From Oceanimonas smirnovii ATCC BAA-899 (GTDB lineage: Bacteria; Pseudomonadota; Gammaproteobacteria; Enterobacterales; Aeromonadaceae), in assembly GCF_000381965.1 (NCBI RefSeq), contig NZ_KB908469.1:1-64000 (forward strand): a stretch of 64,000 bases of DNA, given 5' to 3'. The position numbers were made by a program, and so were the translations under genes. Positions 7,762 through 15,536 of the stretch are shown one piece after another. How positions within the stretch are numbered: position 1 is the stretch's first letter; each line of letters opens with the position of its first letter. The notes under the pieces are model-generated. The model was not told the DNA's origin. It made no database searches and was given only the letters and a program-made list of their open reading frames with translations.

Positions 7762-10700
7762 ATGACAGCAACTTTCGTGCGCCAAGCGTTAAGCAAAACC
7801 CTGCGTAACCAGTTAGAAAAAACTGTTACCACAGCTCGCAACCTGGTTGAAAAGGCCGCCCGCGAAGAAATAGAGCGCCTCGGCGTGGGGGAAAGCAGTG
7901 CGCCCGGTTACTTGCAACCAGCCGATGCGAAATTACGCACCAGGTTGCGCGCCCATGGCCGTAGCCTGGGTGATGTTAAAGCCAGCGATGGCAGCCAACA
8001 AATTGGCCATTTGGTGGGTGAAGTGGCCTATGAACATTGGCACCGCATGCTGTTTGCCTACTTTTTGGCGCAAAACAACCTGTTAATGTGCGAAGGCTAC
8101 CCGGTTAGCTTGGAAGACTGTAACGAGCTAGCCCCAGAGCTGAACGCCCGCAGTGGTTGGGAGGCCGCAGGCTTATTGGCTGCCGATATGCTGCCCCAGA
8201 TATTTCGCATCGGCTCACCAACTTTGGCCATTAAACTGCCACGGGATGCCGTGCAGCAGTTAGAGCAGCTGATAACCAGTCTTCACCCGGATACCTTTCA
8301 GGCGCAAGACGCCCTGGGGTGGCTGTATCAATTTTGGCAAAGTGAGCGCAAAGACGCAGTGAATGCCTCTGGGGTCAAAATTGGTGCCGATGAGTTGAGC
8401 CCGGTTACCCAGTTGTTTACCGAACCCTATATGGTGAGCTTTCTGCTCGATAACGCCTTGGGGGCCTGGTGGGCCAAGCGTAAACTCACTAAAAACGATG
8501 TGACCACCACCACCACCGAGGCCGAGCTGCGCCAAGCGGCCAGCGTACCCGGTGTGCCGTTGACCTATTTGCGCTTTGTTAAGCCCAATGCCAGCCAGCC
8601 GCCCAGTGAACAAAATGCCTGGGCACCGGCAGCAGGCACCTTTGAGCAGTGGCCAACACAGTTAAGCGAATTAACCGTGATTGACCCTTGCTGTGGCTCT
8701 GGCCATTTCTTGGTGGCGGCGTTTTTAATGCTGGTGCCACTGCGTATGGCCGATGAAGGCTTAAATGCCAAGCAAGCCATTGATGCCGTACTTAGCCAAA
8801 ACTTGCACGGCCTGGAGCTGGACCAACGCTGTGTAGAGCTGGCCGCCTTTGCGCTTGCGTTAGAAGCCTGGCGCTATCCGGATGAAACCGGCAAACCCCT
8901 AGGTTACCGGCAATTGCCTGAGTTGCAGTTGGCCTGCAGCGGGGTTGCCATTAGTGCCGCCAAAGGTGAATGGAAGCAACTGGCTAAACAGATTGCTGCG
9001 CAAGCGCAGGATGCCAGCAGCAAAGCCTCAACAAGCAACAACCTCAGCATTGCCCTCGACTGGTTACAACAAACCTTTGAGCACGCTCCGGTATTGGGCA
9101 GCTTAATTAACCCGCAACGCAGCAAGGCGGCCAATATTGTTAACTGGCCCACCTTGCAACAAGCGTTGAACCAGGCATTGGATAGCAGCAGTGACCAGCC
9201 TTCTTTCGAAGCCCAAATTGCCGCACAAGGCCTGACCAAAGCCGCCGAACTACTGAGCAAACAATACAGTTGGGTGATCACCAATGTGCCCTACCTGGCC
9301 CGAGGCAAACAAAACGACGTATTAAAAGAGTACTGTGAGCAACACCATGCCAACGGGAAAAACGACTTGGCCACGGTATTTTTAGAACGTTGTCTGCAAA
9401 TGAACACTCAAGGTGGCCACACCAGTGTGGTCTTGCCACAAAACTGGTTATTTTTAACCAGCTATAAAAAATTCCGTGAACAGCTGCTTAAACAAGATAC
9501 CTGGAATATGGTGGCGCGTATGGGTAGCGGTGCCTTTGAAACCATATCAGGTGAGGTGGTTAAAGCGATTTTGTTAGGCATTACCCGTGGCCAAACTGAT
9601 CAAACATTGATGCTTGACTCAGCGGCTGAGCAGAGCACCCATGAGCTGCGTGGCTTGGATGTGGCAGGCTTTAAAACCGCGGCTGAAAAAGCCGAAGCGT
9701 TATTGGTGGAAGAGATTAAATCGGTAAGCCAGGCGGGACAGTTGGAGAATCCGGATTGCAGAGTTAGTTTGAATGAGTCGACAGGAGAAAAAAGGTTGGC
9801 TGCTTTTGCTGATTTTGCAAATGGAATTCAGACAGGTGATACGCAAAGGTTTGTTCGATGTGTCGCAGAGATACCAAGGCCAACAGAAGATTACCATTTT
9901 TACCAAACAACGGTTACATCTACTGCTCACTATGCTGGTCTGAGTCAATTATTGGCATGGAAGCAGAGTGGTGAGTATCTGGAGTTACAGCCTGGTTCTG
10001 TTATTCGAGGAACCAAGTCGTGGAATCAGCGCGGTATTTCTATTAGTGCTACAGGTTCTCTCTATGCCACTCTCTACACCGGCGCAAAGTATGACGAAAA
10101 TACCGTTGTAATATTGCCCACCGACGATGAGTTTTTAGGCAGTGTTTGGGCATATACATCTGATGAATCTTATCATGATGATGTCCGAGGATTGAATCAG
10201 ACACTGAAGGTGAGAGGCGATTTAGTCCAGGTATTTTTCGATAGGAAAGAATGGACTGAGCAGGAACAACTTAAGTATCCCAACGGCCTCCCTAAGCCCT
10301 ACACCAACGATCCCACCCAATGGATTTTCCATGGTCATCCTTGCGGTTCAGTGATTTGGAGCGACGAAAACAAATGGACCGAGCAGGACGAACTTCGCAT
10401 TGATGATACCGTGCTGCACATTGCTACCGCCCGTTTATTAGGCTATCGCTGGCCTGCCGAGCTAGACCCGGAGATGGAACTGGCTGATGAGCAGCGCGCC
10501 TGGGTAAATCGTTGCGATGAATTATTAGGCGATTTAGTCGATGACGATGGCATTGTCTGTTTGCCCGCCCTGCGTGGTGAATCCACCGCCGCTTACCGTT
10601 TAGAAGCCATGCTGGAAGCCGCCTATGGCGATGCCTGGTCAAACAGCGTGCGTGAGCAGCTATTGGCCAGCGTAGGGGCAAAGTCGTTAGAAGCCTGGCT

Positions 10701-11280
10701 GCGGGATAAGTTTTTTGAGCAGCATTGTAAGCTGTTTCAGCATCGTCCCTTTATCTGGCAGGTATGGGATGGCGTAAAAGACGGCTTTAGTGCCATGGTC
10801 AACTATCATCGGTTCGATGCCAATAATCTGGACCGTTTAATTTATACCTACTTAAATGACTGGATTAGCCAGCAAGCGGAAAATGTAAAGCAGCATGTGG
10901 ATGGTGCCGAAATTCGCCTGGCTGCCGCCCAAAACTTGAAAACCGAGTTAGAGGCCATTAAACAGGGCGAAAGCGGCTATGACATATTCGTACGTTGGAA
11001 GCCGCTGCACCAACAACCCATCGGTTGGCAACCGGATTTAAACGACGGCGTGCGGCTTAATATTCGTCCCTTTATGCTGGCCAAAGACGTCGGTAAAAGA
11101 GGTGCGGGTGTGCTGCGTGCCAAGCCCAATATTCATTGGAAAAAAGACCGCGGCAGCGATGTGGCCAGTGCCCCCTGGTATCACTTAGGGTTGGAGTACG
11201 GCGGCAAGGAAGGCGATCGCATTAATGATCATCACCTTACCCTGGCGGAAAAGCACCAAGCGCGGGCCAATAACCCATGA
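7762..11280 (+). CDS. pglX: BREX adenine-specific DNA methyltransferase PglX
   Basis: A 1172-residue protein, typical of PglX. The AdoMet-binding motif I is DPCCGSGHF at about residue 309. The catalytic motif IV reads TNVPY at about 506-510 instead of the usual NPPY. PglX methylates the N6 position of adenine in a non-palindromic BREX site to mark host DNA. The N-terminal ~230 residues are helical, the methylase fold follows, and the C-terminal part should hold the target-recognition domain. From about 9730 to 10330 the codon use changes sharply: Arg becomes AGA/AGG/CGA instead of CGC/CGT, and the stretch is richer in A and T. This suggests a swapped recognition segment. The stop overlaps the pglZ start (ATGA). 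Confidence 0.9.
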   Translation: MTATFVRQALSKTLRNQLEKTVTTARNLVEKAAREEIERLGVGESSAPGYLQPADAKLRTRLRAHGRSLGDVKASDGSQQIGHLVGEVAYEHWHRMLFAYFLAQNNLLMCEGYPVSLEDCNELAPELNARSGWEAAGLLAADMLPQIFRIGSPTLAIKLPRDAVQQLEQLITSLHPDTFQAQDALGWLYQFWQSERKDAVNASGVKIGADELSPVTQLFTEPYMVSFLLDNALGAWWAKRKLTKNDVTTTTTEAELRQAASVPGVPLTYLRFVKPNASQPPSEQNAWAPAAGTFEQWPTQLSELTVIDPCCGSGHFLVAAFLMLVPLRMADEGLNAKQAIDAVLSQNLHGLELDQRCVELAAFALALEAWRYPDETGKPLGYRQLPELQLACSGVAISAAKGEWKQLAKQIAAQAQDASSKASTSNNLSIALDWLQQTFEHAPVLGSLINPQRSKAANIVNWPTLQQALNQALDSSSDQPSFEAQIAAQGLTKAAELLSKQYSWVITNVPYLARGKQNDVLKEYCEQHHANGKNDLATVFLERCLQMNTQGGHTSVVLPQNWLFLTSYKKFREQLLKQDTWNMVARMGSGAFETISGEVVKAILLGITRGQTDQTLMLDSAAEQSTHELRGLDVAGFKTAAEKAEALLVEEIKSVSQAGQLENPDCRVSLNESTGEKRLAAFADFANGIQTGDTQRFVRCVAEIPRPTEDYHFYQTTVTSTAHYAGLSQLLAWKQSGEYLELQPGSVIRGTKSWNQRGISISATGSLYATLYTGAKYDENTVVILPTDDEFLGSVWAYTSDESYHDDVRGLNQTLKVRGDLVQVFFDRKEWTEQEQLKYPNGLPKPYTNDPTQWIFHGHPCGSVIWSDENKWTEQDELRIDDTVLHIATARLLGYRWPAELDPEMELADEQRAWVNRCDELLGDLVDDDGIVCLPALRGESTAAYRLEAMLEAAYGDAWSNSVREQLLASVGAKSLEAWLRDKFFEQHCKLFQHRPFIWQVWDGVKDGFSAMVNYHRFDANNLDRLIYTYLNDWISQQAENVKQHVDGAEIRLAAAQNLKTELEAIKQGESGYDIFVRWKPLHQQPIGWQPDLNDGVRLNIRPFMLAKDVGKRGAGVLRAKPNIHWKKDRGSDVASAPWYHLGLEYGGKEGDRINDHHLTLAEKHQARANNP

Positions 11281-13307
11281 AAATTATCGATGTCTTAATT
11301 CAGCAGCTGCGCAAGCAAGGCGATAAGGCCGATTTGTTGGCCTTACCACCCAGCGCCATTTTATGGACCGATAAAGATGCGGCGTGGCAGCCGGCCATGC
11401 CACTGCTAAAAGCGGCCATGCCAGAATTGCTTGAGCTGGGTGACTACAACCCAGCACAACGCACTGGCCCAGCAGTATGGCTAAAGTGTGTGATCGCCGG
11501 GCTCGCCAACCCTCTCGAAACCGATAAGGTGCCGGTTATTTATTTACCCGGCGTATCACGCCGCGAACTCAGAGCCATTGAAAGCTGCCCTGGTCACTTA
11601 ATTCCGTTGGCCGAGTTGCAATATCGTTCCTGCTGGTGGGCCACGCCCAATAACAACCGTGATTGGAGCCTTACCGCCTTTTTGGCCAACGCTGCAATTG
11701 GCTTAGAGCTGGATATCGCTAAAGACAAAACCACCCAGGCCACCTTGGCCCAAGTGCTGGAGCCCTTGTTAGAAGCCGATGCCAGCAGCCTGCAAGGCAA
11801 GCGCATTACCAGCGCCGAGTTGCAAGCCTTGGTGGTGGAAGATCCCATTCGGGATCTACTGCACTGGTTAGATAACCCAGCCATTGCCGATAGCTGGCAA
11901 CCCATGCGCTTAGCGATATTGCAGCAATATTGCCAAAAGGAATATGGGCTAACCGCAGAGAGCGGCAGTCGCACTACCTTTTTGGCCAAGCTTTGTGAAC
12001 AGCCTGGGCCTGTTTGGTCTGCCCTATGGACTCGTTTTGAAGACATGGCAGAGCGCCTGCCTGGCTTGCTAAAGCAGCTAGAAACCGTTCAGCCCTTGGC
12101 GCTAGCGTTAAATCCTGATTGTTATTTATCCTTGGCCTTAGAAGAGGAGCAGCAGCTGGCGAACGCCTTTAGCGCCATGGCCAGCAAAAGCGACTTGGAG
12201 GTGGATGCCGAGATCACTCAGCTGCATCAGCAGCAAGCGGGTAGAGCAGAGAGTTTGTGGTCTCGCCTGGGCTATACCGTATATGCCAATGCCCTAGAGC
12301 ATTTGGCAATCTTGGTTTCATTAAAAAACAAACCCTTTGGTGGCCCCGACTTAGACGTTATGGCCAGCGCCTATCAGCGCGAGTTTTGGCAACTCGATTA
12401 CGCGGCTTTGCAGGCCATGGCTTGTGCTCAACATGATAGCCAACGTGCGGTTATTGATGGTGTGTTATCTGTGGTGTACACCCCTTGGCTTGAGCATAAA
12501 GCCGAGCACTTTCAGCACTTAGTTAAACAGCTAGGCTACCAGCGTCGCGATCGCGATATTGAAGAGCCGGCCGCTGCAGGTTACCAAGCCGCAAGCCAGG
12601 TGGTGTTTTTTGTTGACGGCCTGCGGTTTGACGTGGCCAGCGAATTTGTTAAAAGCCTAGCGGCCGATTATTCGGTACAGCTATCGGCCCAGTGGTCGGC
12701 CTTGCCATCATTAACTGCAACCGCCAAAGCCGCGGTCACTCCCATTCGAGACTTGCTCGATGGTGATGTGGACAACAGTAACTTTATTCCTAAGGTATAC
12801 AGTAGCGGCAGTGACCTTTCATCAACGAACTTCAAAACGTTGCTTCAGCAACAGGGTTGGCAATATTTAGATGGGGTGGAAACCGGCGATCCTACGGGCT
12901 TGGCCTGGGTGCAAACCGGTGATTTGGATAAAGCAGGCCATAAAGAACAAATGCGTTTACCCAGCCGAATTGATGACATTTTAAGCGAAGTTAGATCGCG
13001 CATTGATGGCTTAAAACAAGCCGGCTGGCAACATATTCGCATCGTGACTGACCATGGTTGGCTATGGGTGCCCGGTAAAATGCCCAAAGCAACCCTTGCT
13101 AAAAATGCCACCAGTGAGCAAACCCCGCGCTGCGCTATTTTAAAAAGCACTGCCACCAGCGAGCAGGTCACAGCACCCTGGTACTGGAATAACCATGTGC
13201 ACATTACCTTTGCCCCTGGCATCAGTGCCTTTCGCGCCGGCTTACACTATGACCATGGTGGCTTGAGTTTGCAGGAGTGTTTAACACCGGTGATTGATAT
13301 TCATTAG
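11277..13307 (+). CDS. pglZ: BREX phosphatase-like protein PglZ
   Basis: A 676-residue protein of the alkaline-phosphatase superfamily, overlapping pglX by 4 bases. The phosphatase core is in the last third: FFVDGLRFDV at about residues 443-452, VTDHGW at about 589-594 and YDHGGLSLQE near the C-terminus, which place the Asp and His metal ligands. PglZ binds PglX and is needed for methylation and exclusion in BREX. It is shorter than the ~800-850 residues I associate with type 1 PglZ and ends about 15 residues after the DHGG motif, so a C-terminal domain may be missing or this may be a compact subtype. No brxL follows; the next 505 bases lack an intact gene. Confidence 0.87.
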   Translation: MKIIDVLIQQLRKQGDKADLLALPPSAILWTDKDAAWQPAMPLLKAAMPELLELGDYNPAQRTGPAVWLKCVIAGLANPLETDKVPVIYLPGVSRRELRAIESCPGHLIPLAELQYRSCWWATPNNNRDWSLTAFLANAAIGLELDIAKDKTTQATLAQVLEPLLEADASSLQGKRITSAELQALVVEDPIRDLLHWLDNPAIADSWQPMRLAILQQYCQKEYGLTAESGSRTTFLAKLCEQPGPVWSALWTRFEDMAERLPGLLKQLETVQPLALALNPDCYLSLALEEEQQLANAFSAMASKSDLEVDAEITQLHQQQAGRAESLWSRLGYTVYANALEHLAILVSLKNKPFGGPDLDVMASAYQREFWQLDYAALQAMACAQHDSQRAVIDGVLSVVYTPWLEHKAEHFQHLVKQLGYQRRDRDIEEPAAAGYQAASQVVFFVDGLRFDVASEFVKSLAADYSVQLSAQWSALPSLTATAKAAVTPIRDLLDGDVDNSNFIPKVYSSGSDLSSTNFKTLLQQQGWQYLDGVETGDPTGLAWVQTGDLDKAGHKEQMRLPSRIDDILSEVRSRIDGLKQAGWQHIRIVTDHGWLWVPGKMPKATLAKNATSEQTPRCAILKSTATSEQVTAPWYWNNHVHITFAPGISAFRAGLHYDHGGLSLQECLTPVIDIH

Positions 13308-13404
13308 TGTGTTTTTATTCAGCCGGCGGTGGCATGATAAGTACCGTTGCCGGCGTTCTATGACAAATTCATAGTGAAGCTCTCATCAACTTAATCACAT
13401 GTGA

Positions 13405-13530
13405 TTAGGCGTACTGGATCTTGTTCGGGGTAACCATGGCATCAGCGGCCAGCTGGGTTGCCCAGTGCTGAGCTTCATAATCAAAGTTCAGAGTGCCCAG
13501 CTCATCCAACGCCTGCGAAACGATTGGCAC
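13405..13530 (-). pseudogene. Gene remnant (C-terminal fragment, unknown)
   Basis: On the minus strand a stop at 13407-13405 is preceded by about 40 clean codons with good protein-like composition (LGTLNFDYEAQHWATQLAAD, then AMVTPNKIQYA at the C-terminus). A stop and no start bound it upstream. It looks like the surviving end of a deleted gene. I cannot name the family. It lies between pglZ and the toxin module, where brxL would be expected, but on the opposite strand, so it is not a brxL relic. The rest of 13308-13812 holds only the candidate regulatory sites of the toxin operon. Confidence 0.4.
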
Positions 13531-13709
13531 ATTCTACTCTGAGGACTCGGCGATATTCATTAGCGCGCGCACTCTCCATCAGACCCAGATGGGAAGTGTT
13601 TTGGTTGTAAATAACGCCAGTAATCCCATATTTTTCAGAAGCTTAAGATTGATTAATGCGAAGCGTAAAGTTTCAATACTTTTCATAGACAGTTGGAGCT
13701 GGTCTGCGC

Positions 13710-13723
13710 AACCTAGCTAGCTT
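13710..13723. promoter_or_regulatory. Imperfect palindrome upstream of toxin operon
   Basis: AACCTAGCTAGCTT matches its own reverse complement at 12 of 14 positions and begins with AACCT, the half-site known for E. coli MqsA operators (AACCT-N3-AGGTT). It lies 90 bases before the toxin start. It may be an autoregulatory operator for the MqsA-like antitoxin; this is inferred. Confidence 0.35.
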
Positions 13724-13804
13724 GTGGTACTCTACGGGAACTGAGATTCACGTGGCTAAACGATGTTAGCGCCATCAAATTTTTCATAGAATAACTGGAA
13801 AAAG

Positions 13805-13819
13805 TTACCATAATGGTAA
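13805..13819. promoter_or_regulatory. Palindrome over the toxin start codon
   Basis: TTACCAT-A-ATGGTAA is a perfect 7-bp inverted repeat whose right arm contains the ATG of the toxin gene (13813). It could be an operator for antitoxin autoregulation or an RNA hairpin limiting toxin translation, which fits the absence of a strong ribosome binding site. The second copy of a direct repeat (13817-13833) overlaps it. Confidence 0.4.
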
Positions 13820-14232
13820 ACAATGTTAGTGCCTACCAAGGCCAACTACCTGGGCAAGGTGCTACAGATACTCAGCGCTTAATCCCAGGTCCAATCTACT
13901 CCGCAGCCGATGTGCTCGCGGTACTGTCTTCAGGGAGCACCATTCCATGGACAAGAGACTGCACAAGAGATTTGCAAGATCTAGCTTTTGATGATGGTGA
14001 CATCCAAGAACTGATTCGAGCGGCTGTACAAGAAGGCTGCTACATCAACTCTCAATGGTGTGTTCAACGCCCCACTGGCCCTTGGGCAGCATGTGATGCC
14101 TACCAACTGAGCCGGCAGGAGTGGAATCAGTACGCACACAAAGAGTTGCGCGTTGATTACTATGTAAAATTTGCGATAGGCAAAACCGGCAAAATACTGC
14201 TCTTGGTTTCGGCACACATGCCTACGCGTTAG
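13813..14232 (+). CDS. MqsR-like toxin of a toxin-antitoxin-chaperone module
   Basis: A 139-residue protein. The core (from about residue 30) follows the MqsR/RelE-fold layout: a helix YSAADVLAVLSS, a segment with DLAFDDGDIQELIRAA, the WAACDAY block that parallels MqsR IWQDVY, and a terminal strand pair VDYYVKFAIG and ILLLVSAHM. MqsR-type toxins are mRNA interferases. The assignment uses this pattern plus the two downstream genes. The N-terminal 25 residues are extra compared with E. coli MqsR. It is separated from the antitoxin by 10 bases with AGGAGG before the next start, so antitoxin translation should be stronger than that of the toxin. Confidence 0.7.
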   Translation: MVNNVSAYQGQLPGQGATDTQRLIPGPIYSAADVLAVLSSGSTIPWTRDCTRDLQDLAFDDGDIQELIRAAVQEGCYINSQWCVQRPTGPWAACDAYQLSRQEWNQYAHKELRVDYYVKFAIGKTGKILLLVSAHMPTR

Positions 14233-14242
14233 GAGGTCTACG

Positions 14243-14875
14243 ATGGCTGCAAAATTATGCCCGATCTGTGAGTCGGGTAATCTGCATCCTCACAGTGAAA
14301 TGGTCGAAGTGGAATTTATGGGGCACAAAGCGATGCGGCCCAGCCTCTACTCGGTCTGTGACGCCTGCGGTAGTGAACAGGCTACAGCAGCTGATCTGCG
14401 TCATAACAAGCGTGACACTATTGCCTTCAGAAAGACCGTTATGAAGCTTCTCACCGGCGCAGAAGTCAAAGCCCTGCGTAAGCAATGGGGCTTAACACAA
14501 GAAGAAGCCGCCCGAGTATTTGGTGGCGGCCCTGTTGCCTTTGCCAAATATGAGGTTAATGATGTTGTACAATCAGAATCTATGGATAAGTTACTGCGTG
14601 TTGCTCAAGCTTTTCCAGAAGTGTTAAGCAAGCTTAAGAAAGATGCGGGTGTTCAGGATATAAAGCCAGAGAGAGACCTGATTGGTGTCGGTATCATCGC
14701 ACATGCAGCCTTTAAAGAGATTTTGAAAGATATTACAAACTCTCTTGATAACAATGAGGATGATGAACAGTGGAATCATACTCAGTCTGACGTATACAAG
14801 CTAGATGATTATCGACCAAAGAAAGAAGAAGTTAAAAATATTTTAAACTATCAGCAAGAGGCGGGCTATGCCTAA
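14243..14875 (+). CDS. MqsA-like antitoxin with Zn finger and HTH
   Basis: A 210-residue protein. The N-terminal zinc finger has two CxxC pairs (CPIC at residues 6-9 and CDAC at 39-42). The HTH domain spans about 70-130 (LTQEEAARVFGGGPVAFAKYE), the same order as MqsA. The HTH should bind the operon promoter and the N-terminal part should neutralise the toxin. About 70 residues follow the HTH, including WNHTQSDVYKLDDYRPKKEE. In known TAC systems a C-terminal extension of this kind (chaperone-addiction region) is bound by the SecB-like chaperone, which is the next gene. Its end overlaps the chaperone start by 8 bases. A strong AGGAGG precedes the start. Confidence 0.82.
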   Translation: MAAKLCPICESGNLHPHSEMVEVEFMGHKAMRPSLYSVCDACGSEQATAADLRHNKRDTIAFRKTVMKLLTGAEVKALRKQWGLTQEEAARVFGGGPVAFAKYEVNDVVQSESMDKLLRVAQAFPEVLSKLKKDAGVQDIKPERDLIGVGIIAHAAFKEILKDITNSLDNNEDDEQWNHTQSDVYKLDDYRPKKEEVKNILNYQQEAGYA

Positions 14876-15335
14876 TAAAGCTGACCAACAATTACAGCAA
14901 GCTATTGAGGCCTTGGCAATAGAAGATGTATATCTATATTCAAGCCAGGCCAGCTGCACAGATAACTTTGACCCGAAATATGGTAATGGGGTTATTGAGC
15001 TTAAGGTGCAACATATGCGCAAGCTCAAAGAAGTGCAGTTATTAACGCTTGATGATAAGCGGAAAATTTTACGTGTTCAGCTACAGCTAGGAACTCGACT
15101 GGTCAAACCAGTAGAAGCAACGCCAGTTGAGGTCATGGCTTTTATAGAAGCGACCTTTATTGCTGAATACGTTCTTAAAGGTGATCTCCCCGAGGACTGC
15201 ATTCAGGCATTCGCCAATAAAAATGTCAGCTATCATATCTGGCCATATTGGCGCGAGTTTGTAAGTTCACAATGTGAAAAAATGCATCTACCTAGAATTG
15301 TGGTACCAACCATTCAAGTGCCACGGTCACAATAA
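14868..15335 (+). CDS. SecB-like chaperone of the TAC module
   Basis: A 155-residue protein with a SecB-like pattern: an N-terminal helix, four strands (VYLYSSQASC, GVIELKVQHM, KILRVQLQLGTRLV, VMAFIEATFIAEYVLKG) and a C-terminal segment NKNVSYHIWPYWREFVSSQ, where SecB has its conserved Trp-Pro-Tyr-Arg-rich helix. In toxin-antitoxin-chaperone systems such a chaperone protects an unstable antitoxin. When phage infection disturbs this, the antitoxin is lost and the toxin is freed. It is overlapped by the antitoxin gene and followed by a strong hairpin at 15348, so the three genes form one operon. Confidence 0.78.
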   Translation: MPNKADQQLQQAIEALAIEDVYLYSSQASCTDNFDPKYGNGVIELKVQHMRKLKEVQLLTLDDKRKILRVQLQLGTRLVKPVEATPVEVMAFIEATFIAEYVLKGDLPEDCIQAFANKNVSYHIWPYWREFVSSQCEKMHLPRIVVPTIQVPRSQ

Positions 15336-15347
15336 ATTACTAACGAC

Positions 15348-15381
15348 AACATGAAGGTGGCTTTTGGCCGCCTTCATGTTT
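15348..15381. terminator. Terminator after TAC operon
   Basis: A long hairpin pairs AACATGAAGG(TGG) with (CCG)CCTTCATGTT across a short TTTTGG loop, followed by TTT. It lies 13 bases after the chaperone stop, and 150 bases separate it from the end of the convergent helicase gene. The stem is symmetrical, but the T run is short. Confidence 0.65.
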
Positions 15382-15536
15382 ACTTGTCACTACCCTTCAC
15401 TTTTCGCTTTCACCTAATCCTTTATTTTCACTAAGCTTATCACCTAGAAATAATGCGTCATATAAAAATTAAAGTTATATCAAAATCTTGCGTAGCTTTA
15501 TTTACAAAAATAGAGCAGTGATAGTTTTTTCAGTTG

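Noticed and set aside
13493-13720. Small plus-strand frame between pglZ and the toxin gene
   Set aside because: No ribosome binding site, odd composition, and it crosses the minus-strand remnant and operator-like sites.
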